Shown: one piece after another, positions 8,917 through 17,845 of the stretch
Position numbering within the stretch: the first letter of the stretch is position 1
Layout of the letters: each line of letters begins with the position of its first letter
NCBI RefSeq assembly: GCF_003335045.1
Contig: NZ_QOZG01000004.1
Span: 248,001-312,000 of the forward strand
Direction of reading: 5' to 3'
Source: Paramesorhizobium salinisoli
GTDB taxonomy: Bacteria; Pseudomonadota; Alphaproteobacteria; Rhizobiales; Rhizobiaceae
Length of the DNA: 64,000 bases
Made by a program: the position numbers and the translations under genes
Notes under the pieces: generated by a model
Seen by the model: only the letters and a program-made list of their open reading frames with translations
Databases searched by the model: none
Told to the model about the DNA's origin: nothing

Positions 8917-10280
8917 CAGCGGTCGCCTTCGGAGAGATTGACGGAGGAGCCGCCGCCATGGGCGTCACCGGAACGCACGGCGTGGGCGGTCGCCTGGACG
9001 GCGTGGGTCATGCGTTGGGAGCGGCGCATGCGCTGCGCCCATGCGGGCGGTCCGCCGGCGGTTGCCGGTGCGGCCGAGCCGCTGCTGTCGCCCGCTGCAT
9101 CGCCACCGACCGATCCCATCGTCGAGGAGCCGCCAGTGGCTTCGAACGCAGCCTTGCCGCCGGCGTTGAAGCTGGAGCGCATGCTCTCGGCGGCGCGTGA
9201 GGCGGCGCGGCGCAGCGGTGAGACAGCGGCGCTGCCTGCGGCCCGGGCAACACCGCCGAGACCTGACGCGACGCCACTGGCGCCTGATTGGCCGGCCGCG
9301 CCGAGGCTGTAGGCCGTGGATGCGCCGCCCGCCATCGCCGCGCCGCCCCGGGCCGCGGCTGCCGCGCCTCCGGCAAGCGCCGCGCCACCGGAGGCAACGG
9401 CGCCGACCGCGCCGGCTCCGGCTGCGATCATGCCGCCGGCGGCGAGGCCTGTGCCCACCGCCGCGCCGGCGCTGAGCTGCGGACCGCCAGAGACGATGCC
9501 GCTGGCGATGCCGGGACCGAAGATGCCGAGGCCGAGGAGCGACAGCGCGGCGAGCACGATGGCCATGGCTTCGTCGATGGACGGAGTCGCGCCACCAAAG
9601 CCGGCGGTGAATTCGGAGAACAGCGTCGAGCCGATGCCGATGATGACGGCGAGCACCAGCACCTTGATGCCGGACGAGATGACGTTGCCGAGCACCCGTT
9701 CGGCCATGAAGGCCGACTTGCCGAACAGGCCAAACGGGATGAGGACGAAGCCGGCCAGCGTTGTCAGCTTAAATTCAATGAGCGTGACGAAGAGCTGGAT
9801 GGCGAGGATGAAGAAGGCGAGCAACACCAGCGCCCAGGCCAGGAACATGCAGGCGATTTGGATGAAGTTCTCGAAGAACGACCAGTAGCCCATTAGGCCT
9901 GAGATGGATTCCAGAAGCGGACGTCCGGCGTCGAGGCCAGTCTGAGCCACCTTGCCAGGCCGCAGCAGATCGGCGGTCGTAAAGCCCGTGCCGCTGGCCT
10001 TGAGGCCCAAGCCGGCGAAGCTCTCGAAGACGATGCGCGCGAGGTTGTTCCAGTTGCCGATGATGTAGGCGAACACCCCGACGAACAGCGTCTTCTTCAC
10101 GAGCCGGGCGAAGATGTCGTCATCGCCGCCCCAGGACCAGAAGAGCGCCGCCAGCGTCACGTCGATCACGATCAGGGTCGTGGCGATGAACGCGACTTCG
10201 CCGCTCAGCAGGCCAAAGCCGGAATCGATGTAACGGGTGAAGACTTCGAGAAAGTGGTCGATGACGCCGGTGTTGCCCAT
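8916..10280 (-). CDS. trbL: TrbL, VirB6-like polytopic membrane protein
   Basis: A 454-residue VirB6/TrbL homologue with a short N-terminus (MGNTGVIDHFLEVFTRYI) and about five to six transmembrane segments in the first 300 residues. A glycine/alanine-rich and then serine/glycine-rich C-terminal tail follows, usual for TrbL. It forms the inner-membrane passage for DNA. The ATG at 10280 is chosen by alignment with known starts; the 94 extra upstream residues in the open frame are low-complexity arginine-rich shadow sequence. Confidence 0.94.
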   Translation of the reverse strand: MGNTGVIDHFLEVFTRYIDSGFGLLSGEVAFIATTLIVIDVTLAALFWSWGGDDDIFARLVKKTLFVGVFAYIIGNWNNLARIVFESFAGLGLKASGTGFTTADLLRPGKVAQTGLDAGRPLLESISGLMGYWSFFENFIQIACMFLAWALVLLAFFILAIQLFVTLIEFKLTTLAGFVLIPFGLFGKSAFMAERVLGNVISSGIKVLVLAVIIGIGSTLFSEFTAGFGGATPSIDEAMAIVLAALSLLGLGIFGPGIASGIVSGGPQLSAGAAVGTGLAAGGMIAAGAGAVGAVASGGAALAGGAAAAARGGAAMAGGASTAYSLGAAGQSGASGVASGLGGVARAAGSAAVSPLRRAASRAAESMRSSFNAGGKAAFEATGGSSTMGSVGGDAAGDSSGSAAPATAGGPPAWAQRMRRSQRMTHAVQATAHAVRSGDAHGGGSSVNLSEGDR

Positions 10281-10284
10281 GACG

Positions 10285-10647
10285 CTACCGAGTCTCGGCC
10301 GACGGCGACACCAGCGCCGGATGGGTCGGCATGGCCGGGTCCGCTTGCGGATGGGGAGCCGGCGCCGCTTCCGGCAGCCTCTCTGCCGGTCGAGCGCCCG
10401 GCGCAAGGAAGCGGTGGCGGTTTTCCGCCCAGGCCCGCAGGCAGGCAGGATCACGCGGCCCGGCTTCGCCGAGGGCCTGGCAGCGGAATAACTCATCGCG
10501 CAACGGGTCGGACGGAGCCGTGTTCGGTCGTGACGAAGCCCAGCTCTCCGCCTGCTCCTCATCCCGGCTTAACTCGATCGCCGTCGCGGTGACGGCCACC
10601 GCGACGAACACCACCGCGCCAAGTCGGGCGAGCATCTTGCCGTCCAT
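10285..10647 (-). CDS. TrbK-alt, putative entry exclusion protein
   Basis: A 120-residue small membrane protein: one N-terminal transmembrane helix (LARLGAVVFVAVAVTATAIEL), then a soluble part with DELFRCQALGEAGPRDPACLRAWAENRHRF, which is the signature of the TrbK-alt family found between trbJ and trbL. TrbK proteins block entry of a second copy of the same element. Start ATG 10647. Position and motif support the call; exclusion activity is inferred from the family. Confidence 0.85.
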   Translation of the reverse strand: MDGKMLARLGAVVFVAVAVTATAIELSRDEEQAESWASSRPNTAPSDPLRDELFRCQALGEAGPRDPACLRAWAENRHRFLAPGARPAERLPEAAPAPHPQADPAMPTHPALVSPSAETR

Positions 10648-10657
10648 CGCCGCGCCC

Positions 10658-11425
10658 TCAGTTGCCGCTGTTCGGGAACATGCGGGCGTTGCCCGCTTGG
10701 TAGCCGGAACCCGGCGTGAGGAAGCGGCGGCGCTGCTCACGGCCCTGTTCGGCGGCCGCTGCGCGCTCTGCCTCTGAGAGCGACTGTGCGCGACCGTTGG
10801 CAGCGACGACGGCCGTGAGATCGGCGAGCTGCTGCGCCTGCAGCGCGAGGAGCTGATTACCGGCTTGCGTCGCCTGCAGCGCGCCGGTCGCTCCTTGGCT
10901 GCGGCCGATCAGTGACGACATCTCGGACCGGTTGGTGTCGATATTGCCGACGACACCGGCCTGCACGCGCATGGCATCTTGCAAGCCGCCGACGGTATTC
11001 TGCCAGCGTTCCCGGGCGCCAGCGACGAGTTGCTGATCGGACGCCGACATCGAGGCGTTGCCGTAGGTGGTCTGGAACGCCTGATCGATGTTCTGGACAT
11101 CGTAGGCGATGCGCTGAGCCTGCTGCAGCAGTTGCTGGGTGCGTTGCACGGACTGCTGAAGTTGTTGGATCGAGGAGTACGGCAGGCTCGCGAGATTACG
11201 AGCCTGGTTGATGAGCATCGTCGCCTCGTTCTGAAGCGAACTGATCTGGTTGTTGATCTGCTCCAGCGACCTGGCCGCCTGAAGCACGTTCTGCACGTAG
11301 TTCGTCGGATCCTTCACGATCAACTGCGCCGCCGCTGGTGGCGCCCAGAAGATCGGTGACAATGCGGTGGAAGCGGTGAGCAGCGCGGCGGCAAGGCGCA
11401 CGCCGCGCGAACGACGCGGGGTCAT
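10658..11425 (-). CDS. trbJ: TrbJ, VirB5-like pilus-associated protein
   Basis: A 255-residue TrbJ homologue with a cleavable signal peptide (about residues 1-33, ending PPAAAQ), followed by a long glutamine-rich helical region (LEQINNQISSLQNEATMLIN and repeated QQLLQQAQ) likely to form coiled coils. VirB5/TrbJ proteins sit at the pilus tip and help contact the recipient. The start overlaps the trbE stop (ATGA). Confidence 0.94.
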   Translation of the reverse strand: MTPRRSRGVRLAAALLTASTALSPIFWAPPAAAQLIVKDPTNYVQNVLQAARSLEQINNQISSLQNEATMLINQARNLASLPYSSIQQLQQSVQRTQQLLQQAQRIAYDVQNIDQAFQTTYGNASMSASDQQLVAGARERWQNTVGGLQDAMRVQAGVVGNIDTNRSEMSSLIGRSQGATGALQATQAGNQLLALQAQQLADLTAVVAANGRAQSLSEAERAAAAEQGREQRRRFLTPGSGYQAGNARMFPNSGN

Positions 11426-13860
11426 GAGGACATCTCCATGTTGTTGAGGTTGGGGATGAGATCGGCGGCCCAGTCGAGGCCGCGCTGGCGCAACCAGGCC
11501 GCCAGGAAATCTTCGCGCCCGTGAGCTGCGATAGTCTGCGCGATGGCGGCCTGATCGGTCTTTGAGGATGTTGCACAGATGGCCAGCGCCACATCCGACA
11601 GGCCAAGCTCGAACAGGCGATTGCCGCGCCGTGACTGGCAGTAGTAGTCGCGCTTAGGCATCGCCCGCGCCAGGATCTCGATCTGGCGATCGTTCAACCC
11701 GAAGCGGCGATAGATCGTGGTGATCTGTGGCTCGATCGCGCGCTCGTTCGGCAGCAGAATGCGGGTCTGGCAGCTCTCGATGATGGCGGGCGCGATGGCG
11801 GAGCCGTCGATGTCGGAGAGCGACTGCGTGGCAAAGATGACGCTGGCGTTTTTCTTGCGCAGCGTCTTCAGCCATTCGCGAAGCTGACCCGCGAAGCCCT
11901 CGTCATCGAGGGCGAGCCAACCTTCGTCAACAATCAGCATCGTCGGCCGGCCGTCGAGACGATCCTCGATACGATGGAAGAGATAGGCGAGTACCGCAGC
12001 CGCGGCGCCCGTGCCGATCAGTCCTTCGGTCTCGAACGCCTGTACCGACGCCTGGCCAAGATATTCGGCTTCGGCGTCGAGCAGGCGCCCATAGGGGCCG
12101 CCGACGCAGTAGGGCCGAAGCGCCTGCTTGAGATCATTGGACTGTAGCAGGACCGATAGGCCCGTCAGTGTGCGCTCGCCGATCGGCGCGGAGGCGAGCG
12201 ACGAGAGCGCCGACCAGAGATGCTCCTTGACCTCGGGCGTGATCGAAACGCTCTCGCGTCCCAGAATGGCAGTGAGCCAGTCAGCCGCCCAGGCCCGTTC
12301 GGCGACGTCGTCGATGCGTGCCAGCGGCTGCAGCGACACGCTGTCCTCGGCGCCATCGGTGAGTCCGCCGCCGAGGTCGTGCCAGTCGCCACCCATGGCC
12401 AACGCCGCGGCCCGTATTGAGCCACCGAAATCGAAGGCGAACACTTGGGACCGCTCGTAGCGGCGGAACTGTAACGCCATCAGCGCGAGCAGCACCGACT
12501 TGCCGGCGCCGGTCGGTCCGACCATCAGTGTGTGACCTACGTCGCCAACATGGATGGAAAGCCGGAACGGGGTAGAGCCTTCGGTCTTGCCGAACAGCAG
12601 TGGGGGTGCTGCGAAGTGCTCGTCCCGTTCCGGTCCCGCCCATACCGCCGATAACGGGATCATGTGGGCGAGATTGAGCGTGTTGATGGGCGGCTGCCGC
12701 ACATTGGCATAGGCGTGGCCGGGCAGGCTGCCGAGCCAGGCGTCGACGGCGTTGATGGTCTCGGGCATTGCGGTGAAATCGCGGCCCTGGATGACCTTCT
12801 CGACGAGGCGCAGCTTCTCAGCCGCGATGCGCGGATCGTCGTCCCAGACGGTGATCGTTGCCGTCACATAAGCCTGGCCGGCATAGTCGGCGCCAAGCTC
12901 CTGCAACGCCATGTCGGCATCGGCCGCCTTGTTTGCCGCGTCGGTGTCGACCAGCGCTGAAGCCTCGTTGGTCATCACCTCTTTCAGGATGGCTGCAATC
13001 GACTTGCGCTTGGCGAACCATTGCCGCCGGATCTTGGTCAGCAGCTTGGTGGCGTCGGTCTTGTCGAGGAGGACAGCCCTGGTCGACCAGCGATAGGGAA
13101 AGGCGAGCCGGTTCAACTCGTCGAGGATGCCGGGCGTGGTCGCGGTCGGGAAGCCGACAATGGTGAGGATGCGCAGATGCGTTTCGCCAAGGCGAGGCTC
13201 TAGCCCGCCGGTGAGCGGCTGATCGGCCAGCAGTGCATCGAGATAGATCGGCGTCTCGGGCACCCGGACGCGGTGGCGTTTCGTCGAGACCGTCGAATGC
13301 AGGAAGGTCAGTGTCTCGGCGTCATCGAGCCAGGCGCATTCCGGCATGAAGGCGTCGATGAGCTGGAGGATGCGATCAGTGCGATCGGTGAAGCCGCGCA
13401 GGACTTCGTGGGCATCGACGCCGGTGTGGTCGCGGCCCTCATAGAGCCAGGTCTCGGCGCGGGCGGCATCTTCGGCTGGGGGCAGATAGAGAAAGGTCAG
13501 GAAGTAGCTCGACTCGAAATGCGCGCCGGCTTCCTCGAAATCCGCTTTGCGTTCGGCGTCGACCAGCGCGGACGCGCTGTCGGCGAACATGCTGGCGGGA
13601 TAGGTCGCGGCGCCGTGTCGCTGCGCCTCGACGAAGATCGCCCAGCCGGAGCCGAGGCGGCGGAAGGCGTTGTTGAGCCGTCCGGCGACCGCGATCAGCT
13701 CGGCCGGCACGGCGCTGTCGAGATCGGGACCGCGAAATCGGGCGGTGCGTTGCAGGCTCCCATCCTTGTTGAGGACAACGCCTTCCCCCACCAGCGCGAC
13801 CCAGGGGAGGAAGTCGGCGAGCCGGGTGTTGCGGTTGCGATATTCGGCAAGGTTCATCAT
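11422..13860 (-). CDS. trbE: TrbE, VirB4-like type IV secretion ATPase
   Basis: An 812-residue VirB4/TrbE ATPase. The Walker A motif GPTGAGKS lies near residue 450, and a Walker B-type stretch MLIVDEGWLALDDEGF is near residue 645. The N-terminus (NLAEYRNRNTRLADFLPW) is the usual TrbE start. This ATPase powers pilus assembly and substrate transfer at the inner membrane. Two adjacent ATG codons (13860, 13857) are possible starts. Confidence 0.96.
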   Translation of the reverse strand: MMNLAEYRNRNTRLADFLPWVALVGEGVVLNKDGSLQRTARFRGPDLDSAVPAELIAVAGRLNNAFRRLGSGWAIFVEAQRHGAATYPASMFADSASALVDAERKADFEEAGAHFESSYFLTFLYLPPAEDAARAETWLYEGRDHTGVDAHEVLRGFTDRTDRILQLIDAFMPECAWLDDAETLTFLHSTVSTKRHRVRVPETPIYLDALLADQPLTGGLEPRLGETHLRILTIVGFPTATTPGILDELNRLAFPYRWSTRAVLLDKTDATKLLTKIRRQWFAKRKSIAAILKEVMTNEASALVDTDAANKAADADMALQELGADYAGQAYVTATITVWDDDPRIAAEKLRLVEKVIQGRDFTAMPETINAVDAWLGSLPGHAYANVRQPPINTLNLAHMIPLSAVWAGPERDEHFAAPPLLFGKTEGSTPFRLSIHVGDVGHTLMVGPTGAGKSVLLALMALQFRRYERSQVFAFDFGGSIRAAALAMGGDWHDLGGGLTDGAEDSVSLQPLARIDDVAERAWAADWLTAILGRESVSITPEVKEHLWSALSSLASAPIGERTLTGLSVLLQSNDLKQALRPYCVGGPYGRLLDAEAEYLGQASVQAFETEGLIGTGAAAAVLAYLFHRIEDRLDGRPTMLIVDEGWLALDDEGFAGQLREWLKTLRKKNASVIFATQSLSDIDGSAIAPAIIESCQTRILLPNERAIEPQITTIYRRFGLNDRQIEILARAMPKRDYYCQSRRGNRLFELGLSDVALAICATSSKTDQAAIAQTIAAHGREDFLAAWLRQRGLDWAADLIPNLNNMEMSS

Positions 13861-13872
13861 GGCCGCGCGCCC

Positions 13873-14154
13873 TCAAACCGACAGATGACCGGGGATGCGC
13901 AGATGCCGGCGCACCACATCGACGAACTGCGGGTCGCGCTTGGCGGCCCAGACGGCGGCGAAGTGTCCGATCGCCCAGAGGCCAATTCCAACCAGCCAGA
14001 GGCGAAGGCCGAGCCCGAGCGCCGCCGCCAGCGTCCCATTCAGGATGGCGATCGAGCGAGGCGCGCCGCCGAGCAGGATGTGCTCGGTCAGCGCGCGATG
14101 GACGGGGACCGAAAAGCCCGGCACTTCGCTCGCCGTCTCGGCCGACGTCGCCAT
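13873..14154 (-). CDS. trbD: TrbD, VirB3-like membrane protein
   Basis: A 93-residue VirB3/TrbD protein. After the N-terminal GFSVPVHRALTEHILLGGAPR motif there is a hydrophobic double segment (about residues 34-70), and the C-terminus has AAKRDPQFVDVVRRHL, a family hallmark. It works with VirB4 at the inner membrane. The ATG overlaps the trbC stop (TGATG). Confidence 0.94.
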   Translation of the reverse strand: MATSAETASEVPGFSVPVHRALTEHILLGGAPRSIAILNGTLAAALGLGLRLWLVGIGLWAIGHFAAVWAAKRDPQFVDVVRRHLRIPGHLSV

Positions 14155-14486
14155 CAGACTAGCGCTCCGCCGCCGAACGAGAAGAACGACAGGAAGAAGC
14201 TGGACGCGGCGAACGCGATCGACAGGCCGAAGACGATCTGGATCAGGCGCCGGAAGCCGCCCGAAGTGTCGCCGAAGGCGAGCGTCAGGCCCGTCACGAT
14301 GATGATGATCACCGCGACGATCTTGGCGACAGGGCCCTCGATGGATTCGAGTATGGACTGCAGCGGCGCTTCCCACGGCATGGACGACCCGGACGCGTGG
14401 GCCGCGGGCGCGAGCGCCAAGGTGAGGAAGGTGATGGAGGCCGCTGTCGCTACGTGACGGCGGATACGCATGGCATGCTGGATCAT
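14154..14486 (-). CDS. trbC: TrbC, VirB2-like pilin
   Basis: A 110-residue propilin: signal peptide (about residues 1-31, ending AAHASG), then a short loop and two hydrophobic helices (IVAVIIIIVTGLTLAFGD and IVFGLSIAFAASSFFLSFF). This is the arrangement of VirB2/TrbC, which in RP4 is cyclised by the TraF peptidase; a TraF-like gene is present at 38427. The start at 14486 overlaps trbB by four bases; a second ATG five codons in (14471) is possible. Confidence 0.93.
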   Translation of the reverse strand: MIQHAMRIRRHVATAASITFLTLALAPAAHASGSSMPWEAPLQSILESIEGPVAKIVAVIIIIVTGLTLAFGDTSGGFRRLIQIVFGLSIAFAASSFFLSFFSFGGGALV

Positions 14487-15466
14487 GACGGATCTCCTGT
14501 GAGGTGCTGGCTGGCGGGGATGACGCGGTAATCGCCGTCGGGGCCGAGCCCTTCGACGCGAGCGAGTTCGGCGAGCCGGCGCGAGGCGCCGCGGCCGGAG
14601 AGCACCGCAACCAAATCGATCGTCTCGGCGATCAGGGCGCGGGGAACGGTGACGACAGCTTCCTGGATGAGCTGCTCGAGGCGGCGGAGCGCGCCGATGG
14701 CGGTGCCCGCATGGATGGTCCCGATGCCGCCGGGGTGGCCGGTGCCCCAGGCCTTGAGCAGATCGAGCGCCTCAGCGCCTCGCACCTCGCCGATCGGGAT
14801 GCGATCGGGGCGCAGACGCAGCGAGGATCGGACGAGATCGGAGAGCGAGGCGACGCCGTCCTTCGTGCGCATGGCGACGAGGTTCGGCGCGGCGCATTGG
14901 AGCTCGCGCGTGTCCTCGATCAGCACCACGCGGTCGGCGGTCTTCGACACCTCGGCGAGCAGCGCGTTGGTGAGCGTGGTCTTGCCGGTCGAGGTGCCGC
15001 CGGCGACCAGGATATTGCGACGCTCGGCGACGGCGATGCGCAACGCCTCGGCCTGATCGCCGGACATGACGCCGGTCCACACATAGTCGTCGAGCGTGAA
15101 CACGGCGACCGCAGGCTTGCGGATGGCGAACGCCGGCGCGGCCACCACTGGCGGCAGAAGGCCCTCGAACCGCTCTCCTGTTTCCGGCAACTCGGCAGAG
15201 ACGCGGGGGCTGCCTGGATGAACCTCGGCGCCGACATGGTGCGCCACGAGGCGGACGATGCGTTCGCCATCGGCCGGCGACATCCTCTCACCCGTGTCGG
15301 ACAGTCCCTCGGACAGGCGGTCGATCCAGAGCCGCCCATCGGGGTTGAGCATCACCTCGACGATCGCGGGATCTTCCAGAAATTGGGCGATCGCCGGCCC
15401 GAGGGCCGTACGCAGCATGCGTGCGCCGCGAAGGATTGCCTCCGATTTCTGGTGAGTGGCCGCCAC
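14483..15466 (-). CDS. trbB: TrbB, VirB11-like secretion ATPase
   Basis: A 327-residue VirB11/TrbB hexameric ATPase. Walker [10 protein letters not shown] is near residue 155, an Asp box [12 protein letters not shown] and Walker B-like [17 protein letters not shown] follow, then the His box [12 protein letters not shown]. It starts the minus-strand trb operon. The start is a GTG at 15466 with GGGGA six bases upstream. In related elements the gene before trbB is usually the ribbon-helix-helix gene next to traG; here 17 kb of cargo separates them. Confidence 0.95.
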   Translation of the reverse strand: MAATHQKSEAILRGARMLRTALGPAIAQFLEDPAIVEVMLNPDGRLWIDRLSEGLSDTGERMSPADGERIVRLVAHHVGAEVHPGSPRVSAELPETGERFEGLLPPVVAAPAFAIRKPAVAVFTLDDYVWTGVMSGDQAEALRIAVAERRNILVAGGTSTGKTTLTNALLAEVSKTADRVVLIEDTRELQCAAPNLVAMRTKDGVASLSDLVRSSLRLRPDRIPIGEVRGAEALDLLKAWGTGHPGGIGTIHAGTAIGALRRLEQLIQEAVVTVPRALIAETIDLVAVLSGRGASRRLAELARVEGLGPDGDYRVIPASQHLTGDPS

Positions 15467-15770
15467 GTCGTCCCCGTTCTCGTGCGGGCCCGCGAAGTGC
15501 GGCCCTGGATCGGGGATGAGTAGAAGAGGCAGAAATCAGGGCATGACAACAACCGAAATGTGGTCGTCGTACTGTGGCGTACAAAGACAGGCAAACGGCG
15601 GGATCACCGAGAAAGCGCAACGTCTACGGATCCATCGTTCGAATTCGACCGCCCGCACAGTTGAACTTCCGGATACTGTGGCCGTGGCGTCCTGCGGATA
15701 TGAAAGTGTCTTTGGCGGCGCAGTAATCCTGAGCGTATGCGGCACGCTGAGGATTACTTGTGATTGGACG
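15467..15770. other. Intergenic junction between trb operon and cargo
   Basis: About 300 bases with no convincing gene. It holds the trbB ribosome site, the inverted repeat at 15722-15758 and short open frames on both strands without recognisable products. It marks the left edge of the cargo block. Confidence 0.5.
15722..15758. terminator. Strong inverted repeat downstream of the LysR gene
   Basis: AGTAATCCTGAGCG and CGCTGAGGATTACT are inverted copies (13 of 14 paired) around a 9-base loop. It lies 13 bases past the LysR stop and 255 bases before trbB. There is no T-run, so it is only terminator-like; it could also be a remnant end of an inserted segment. Confidence 0.45.
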
Positions 15771-16661
15771 TCATCTCCGATTGCGGATGTATTCGAGGAA
15801 AACTCGCACGGCCGCGCTCATATGCCTCCGGCTCGGATAATACAGATACCAACTCGGCAGCTTCTGCTTCCAGTCGCTGAGCAATTCGATAAGCCGGCCT
15901 TGTTCAACCTCATCACGGACATAGTCCTCGAACAGGTGGGCGATTCCAGATCCCGCAAGCGCGGCCTGGAGCTCTTGCTGCGCTGAACTCAGTGTCAACC
16001 GACCTTTCGGCGTGATTTCCACTTCGTCGCCGTCTCTCTCAAATTTCCACGTCACCATGGTTCCGCCGGGAAAGCGACGACGAATACAGTCGTGCTGCAA
16101 GAGATCGCTCGGTGAGCCGGGTCGGCCGCGTTTGCGAAGATATTCGGGGGAGGCAACGATGGCATATCGCAGGGCGGGGCCCAGGGGCATGGCGATCATA
16201 TCTTGAGCGAGTTGGTTCCCGAAGCGCACGCCGGCGTCGAACCCTTGCTCCACGATATCGATGATCGCGGCATCGCTGACGATCTCGACGTTGATGTCGG
16301 GGTAAATTTTCATGAACTCAAAGGCCAGGGGGCACAGGACGTGGTCGGCGGCCGGACCTGGTGCATTGATCCGTACGGTGCCTGATGGGCGCTCGCGAAG
16401 CTGATTGAGATCGTCGATCGCTGTTCTGATGTCGTGAAGGGCGGGACTTAGTCGTTCGAGAAGTTGCTCGCCTGCTTCAGTAGGCGCGACGCTGCGTGTC
16501 GTTCGGTTCAGCAGCCGGATGCCCAGCGCTTCTTCGAGCACGCTGATCGATTGACTGATGGCGGACGACGAAACGCCCCTGCCAAGCGCGGCGGCTCTAA
16601 AGCCACCACAGCGTACGACGTCCTCAAAGATCTCCAAGCTATCAAGTCGTAGTGGCCGCAT
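15771..16661 (-). CDS. LysR-family transcriptional regulator
   Basis: A 296-residue LysR protein. The N-terminal winged helix-turn-helix (LDSLEIFEDVVRCGGFRAAALGRGVSSSAISQSISVLEEAL, about residues 6-46) is followed by the periplasmic-binding-like effector domain. Its start ATG 16661 gives the usual LysR length; an open frame further upstream is not used. It is divergent from the exported beta-lactamase-fold hydrolase and probably controls that operon and itself through the palindrome at 16678-16705. Effector unknown. Confidence 0.93.
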   Translation of the reverse strand: MRPLRLDSLEIFEDVVRCGGFRAAALGRGVSSSAISQSISVLEEALGIRLLNRTTRSVAPTEAGEQLLERLSPALHDIRTAIDDLNQLRERPSGTVRINAPGPAADHVLCPLAFEFMKIYPDINVEIVSDAAIIDIVEQGFDAGVRFGNQLAQDMIAMPLGPALRYAIVASPEYLRKRGRPGSPSDLLQHDCIRRRFPGGTMVTWKFERDGDEVEITPKGRLTLSSAQQELQAALAGSGIAHLFEDYVRDEVEQGRLIELLSDWKQKLPSWYLYYPSRRHMSAAVRVFLEYIRNRR

Positions 16662-16677
16662 TGCAAAGTCCTGCTTA

Positions 16678-16705
16678 ATAAGCTGATCAATTTTGATTAG
16701 CTTAT
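16678..16705. promoter_or_regulatory. Palindromic operator between LysR and hydrolase genes
   Basis: ATAAGCTGATCAA and TTGATTAGCTTAT form an inverted repeat with 12 of 13 pairs and a 2-base centre. It starts 17 bases upstream of the LysR start. LysR regulators bind interrupted palindromes of this kind in the divergent promoter region. Confidence 0.6.
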
Positions 16706-16832
16706 CCGCGCGGCCAATCCGTGTCATCCCTAGAGAAACAACATGTCGCGAGGCGAAGCCGCGGCCAATGGCGGCCCTTACCACCGACGCTGAACTCGAG
16801 CGCGCGATCAGCAATTGGATTGGAGCAAAACT

Positions 16833-17819
16833 ATGGGTGAAATCACACTGAATCGCAGAAAGATCATGCTGACGGCCGCGACGGGACTGATCTTGCCGAC
16901 CGGCATGGCCTTTGCGCAGACGGCTCCCGCCGCGTCGCCCCCAGCCCAGGGTGGAAACGCCGGCCACTACCGCTTTCGGGTCGGCGACATCTCCGCGACC
17001 GTGTTGAGCGACGGGCTGATCGGCGGCCCTCCGCGGGTCTACGCAAGCGACGCGCCGGAGGCAGAACTGCAGGAGGTTCTGCGGCGCGCCTTCCTGCCGG
17101 CTGACCGCCTGACGCTGAACCTCAACACGCTTCTTATCGAGACGAATGGCAGGCGGATCCTCCTTGAAGCCGGAGCCGGGCAGACCATGGGTCCGCAAGG
17201 CGGTCGCATCTTCGAGAACCTGGCAGCCATTGGTTTATCGCCCGAGGACATCGACGTTGTCGTTGTCTCGCACACGCATCCGGATCATGTCGGCAACCTT
17301 CGCACGGCGGACGGCGGCAAGGCATTTCCGCGGGCGGCGATCTTTACGCCGCGGGCCGATTGGGACTTCTTCGTCCGCAACGATCCGGACCTTTCCTACA
17401 TGCCGGTACCCGAGGATTTCCGCCGCAGTTTCGCAGCGGCCATTAAGCGGAGCGTCGAACCCGTCACCAACGGGATCGAGTTGTATGAAGCCGGCGCGGA
17501 GATCGTCCCTGGGCTGACCACGCTTCCGGCATTTGGCCACACCCCGGGCATGGCGAACTTCCTTGTTCAATCCGGGAACGATCAACTCCTGCTGACGGCC
17601 GATCTCGCCTACCACCCGATCGTCAATGTCGACCGGCCATGGGTGCCTGGGCCAGATCGCGACAAGGACACCGCACTCGCCTCCCGCCGCCGCATCTTCG
17701 ACATGGCGGCGGCAGACCGGCTCCTAGTTCTCGGCTTCCACTATCCGTTCCCGGGCCTTGGCCGAATGCTCAAGACGGACGCCGGCTATGCCTGGGTCCC
17801 GGTCAATTGGCAGTTCTAA
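16833..17819 (+). CDS. Exported metallo-beta-lactamase-fold hydrolase
   Basis: A 328-residue protein with a Tat-like signal (NRRKIML, then a hydrophobic stretch ending AFAQ). The zinc-binding HTHPDH motif lies near residue 148, followed by a later His (AFGHTPG) and the metal ligand Asp in LLTADLAYHP. This matches class-B hydrolases such as lactonases, but the substrate cannot be told. ATG 16833 has GGAG eight bases upstream; a TTG start at 16815 is less likely. It is the first gene of a + strand group with the dioxygenase and aldo/keto reductase. Confidence 0.87.
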   Translation: MGEITLNRRKIMLTAATGLILPTGMAFAQTAPAASPPAQGGNAGHYRFRVGDISATVLSDGLIGGPPRVYASDAPEAELQEVLRRAFLPADRLTLNLNTLLIETNGRRILLEAGAGQTMGPQGGRIFENLAAIGLSPEDIDVVVVSHTHPDHVGNLRTADGGKAFPRAAIFTPRADWDFFVRNDPDLSYMPVPEDFRRSFAAAIKRSVEPVTNGIELYEAGAEIVPGLTTLPAFGHTPGMANFLVQSGNDQLLLTADLAYHPIVNVDRPWVPGPDRDKDTALASRRRIFDMAAADRLLVLGFHYPFPGLGRMLKTDAGYAWVPVNWQF

Positions 17820-17845
17820 TTTCAGTGAGTAACGGAGGCCCCGCA

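Noticed and set aside
13273-14457. Long + strand open frame of 394 codons
   Set aside because: Antisense to trbE, trbD and trbC, which are certain; long antisense frames are common at this GC content.
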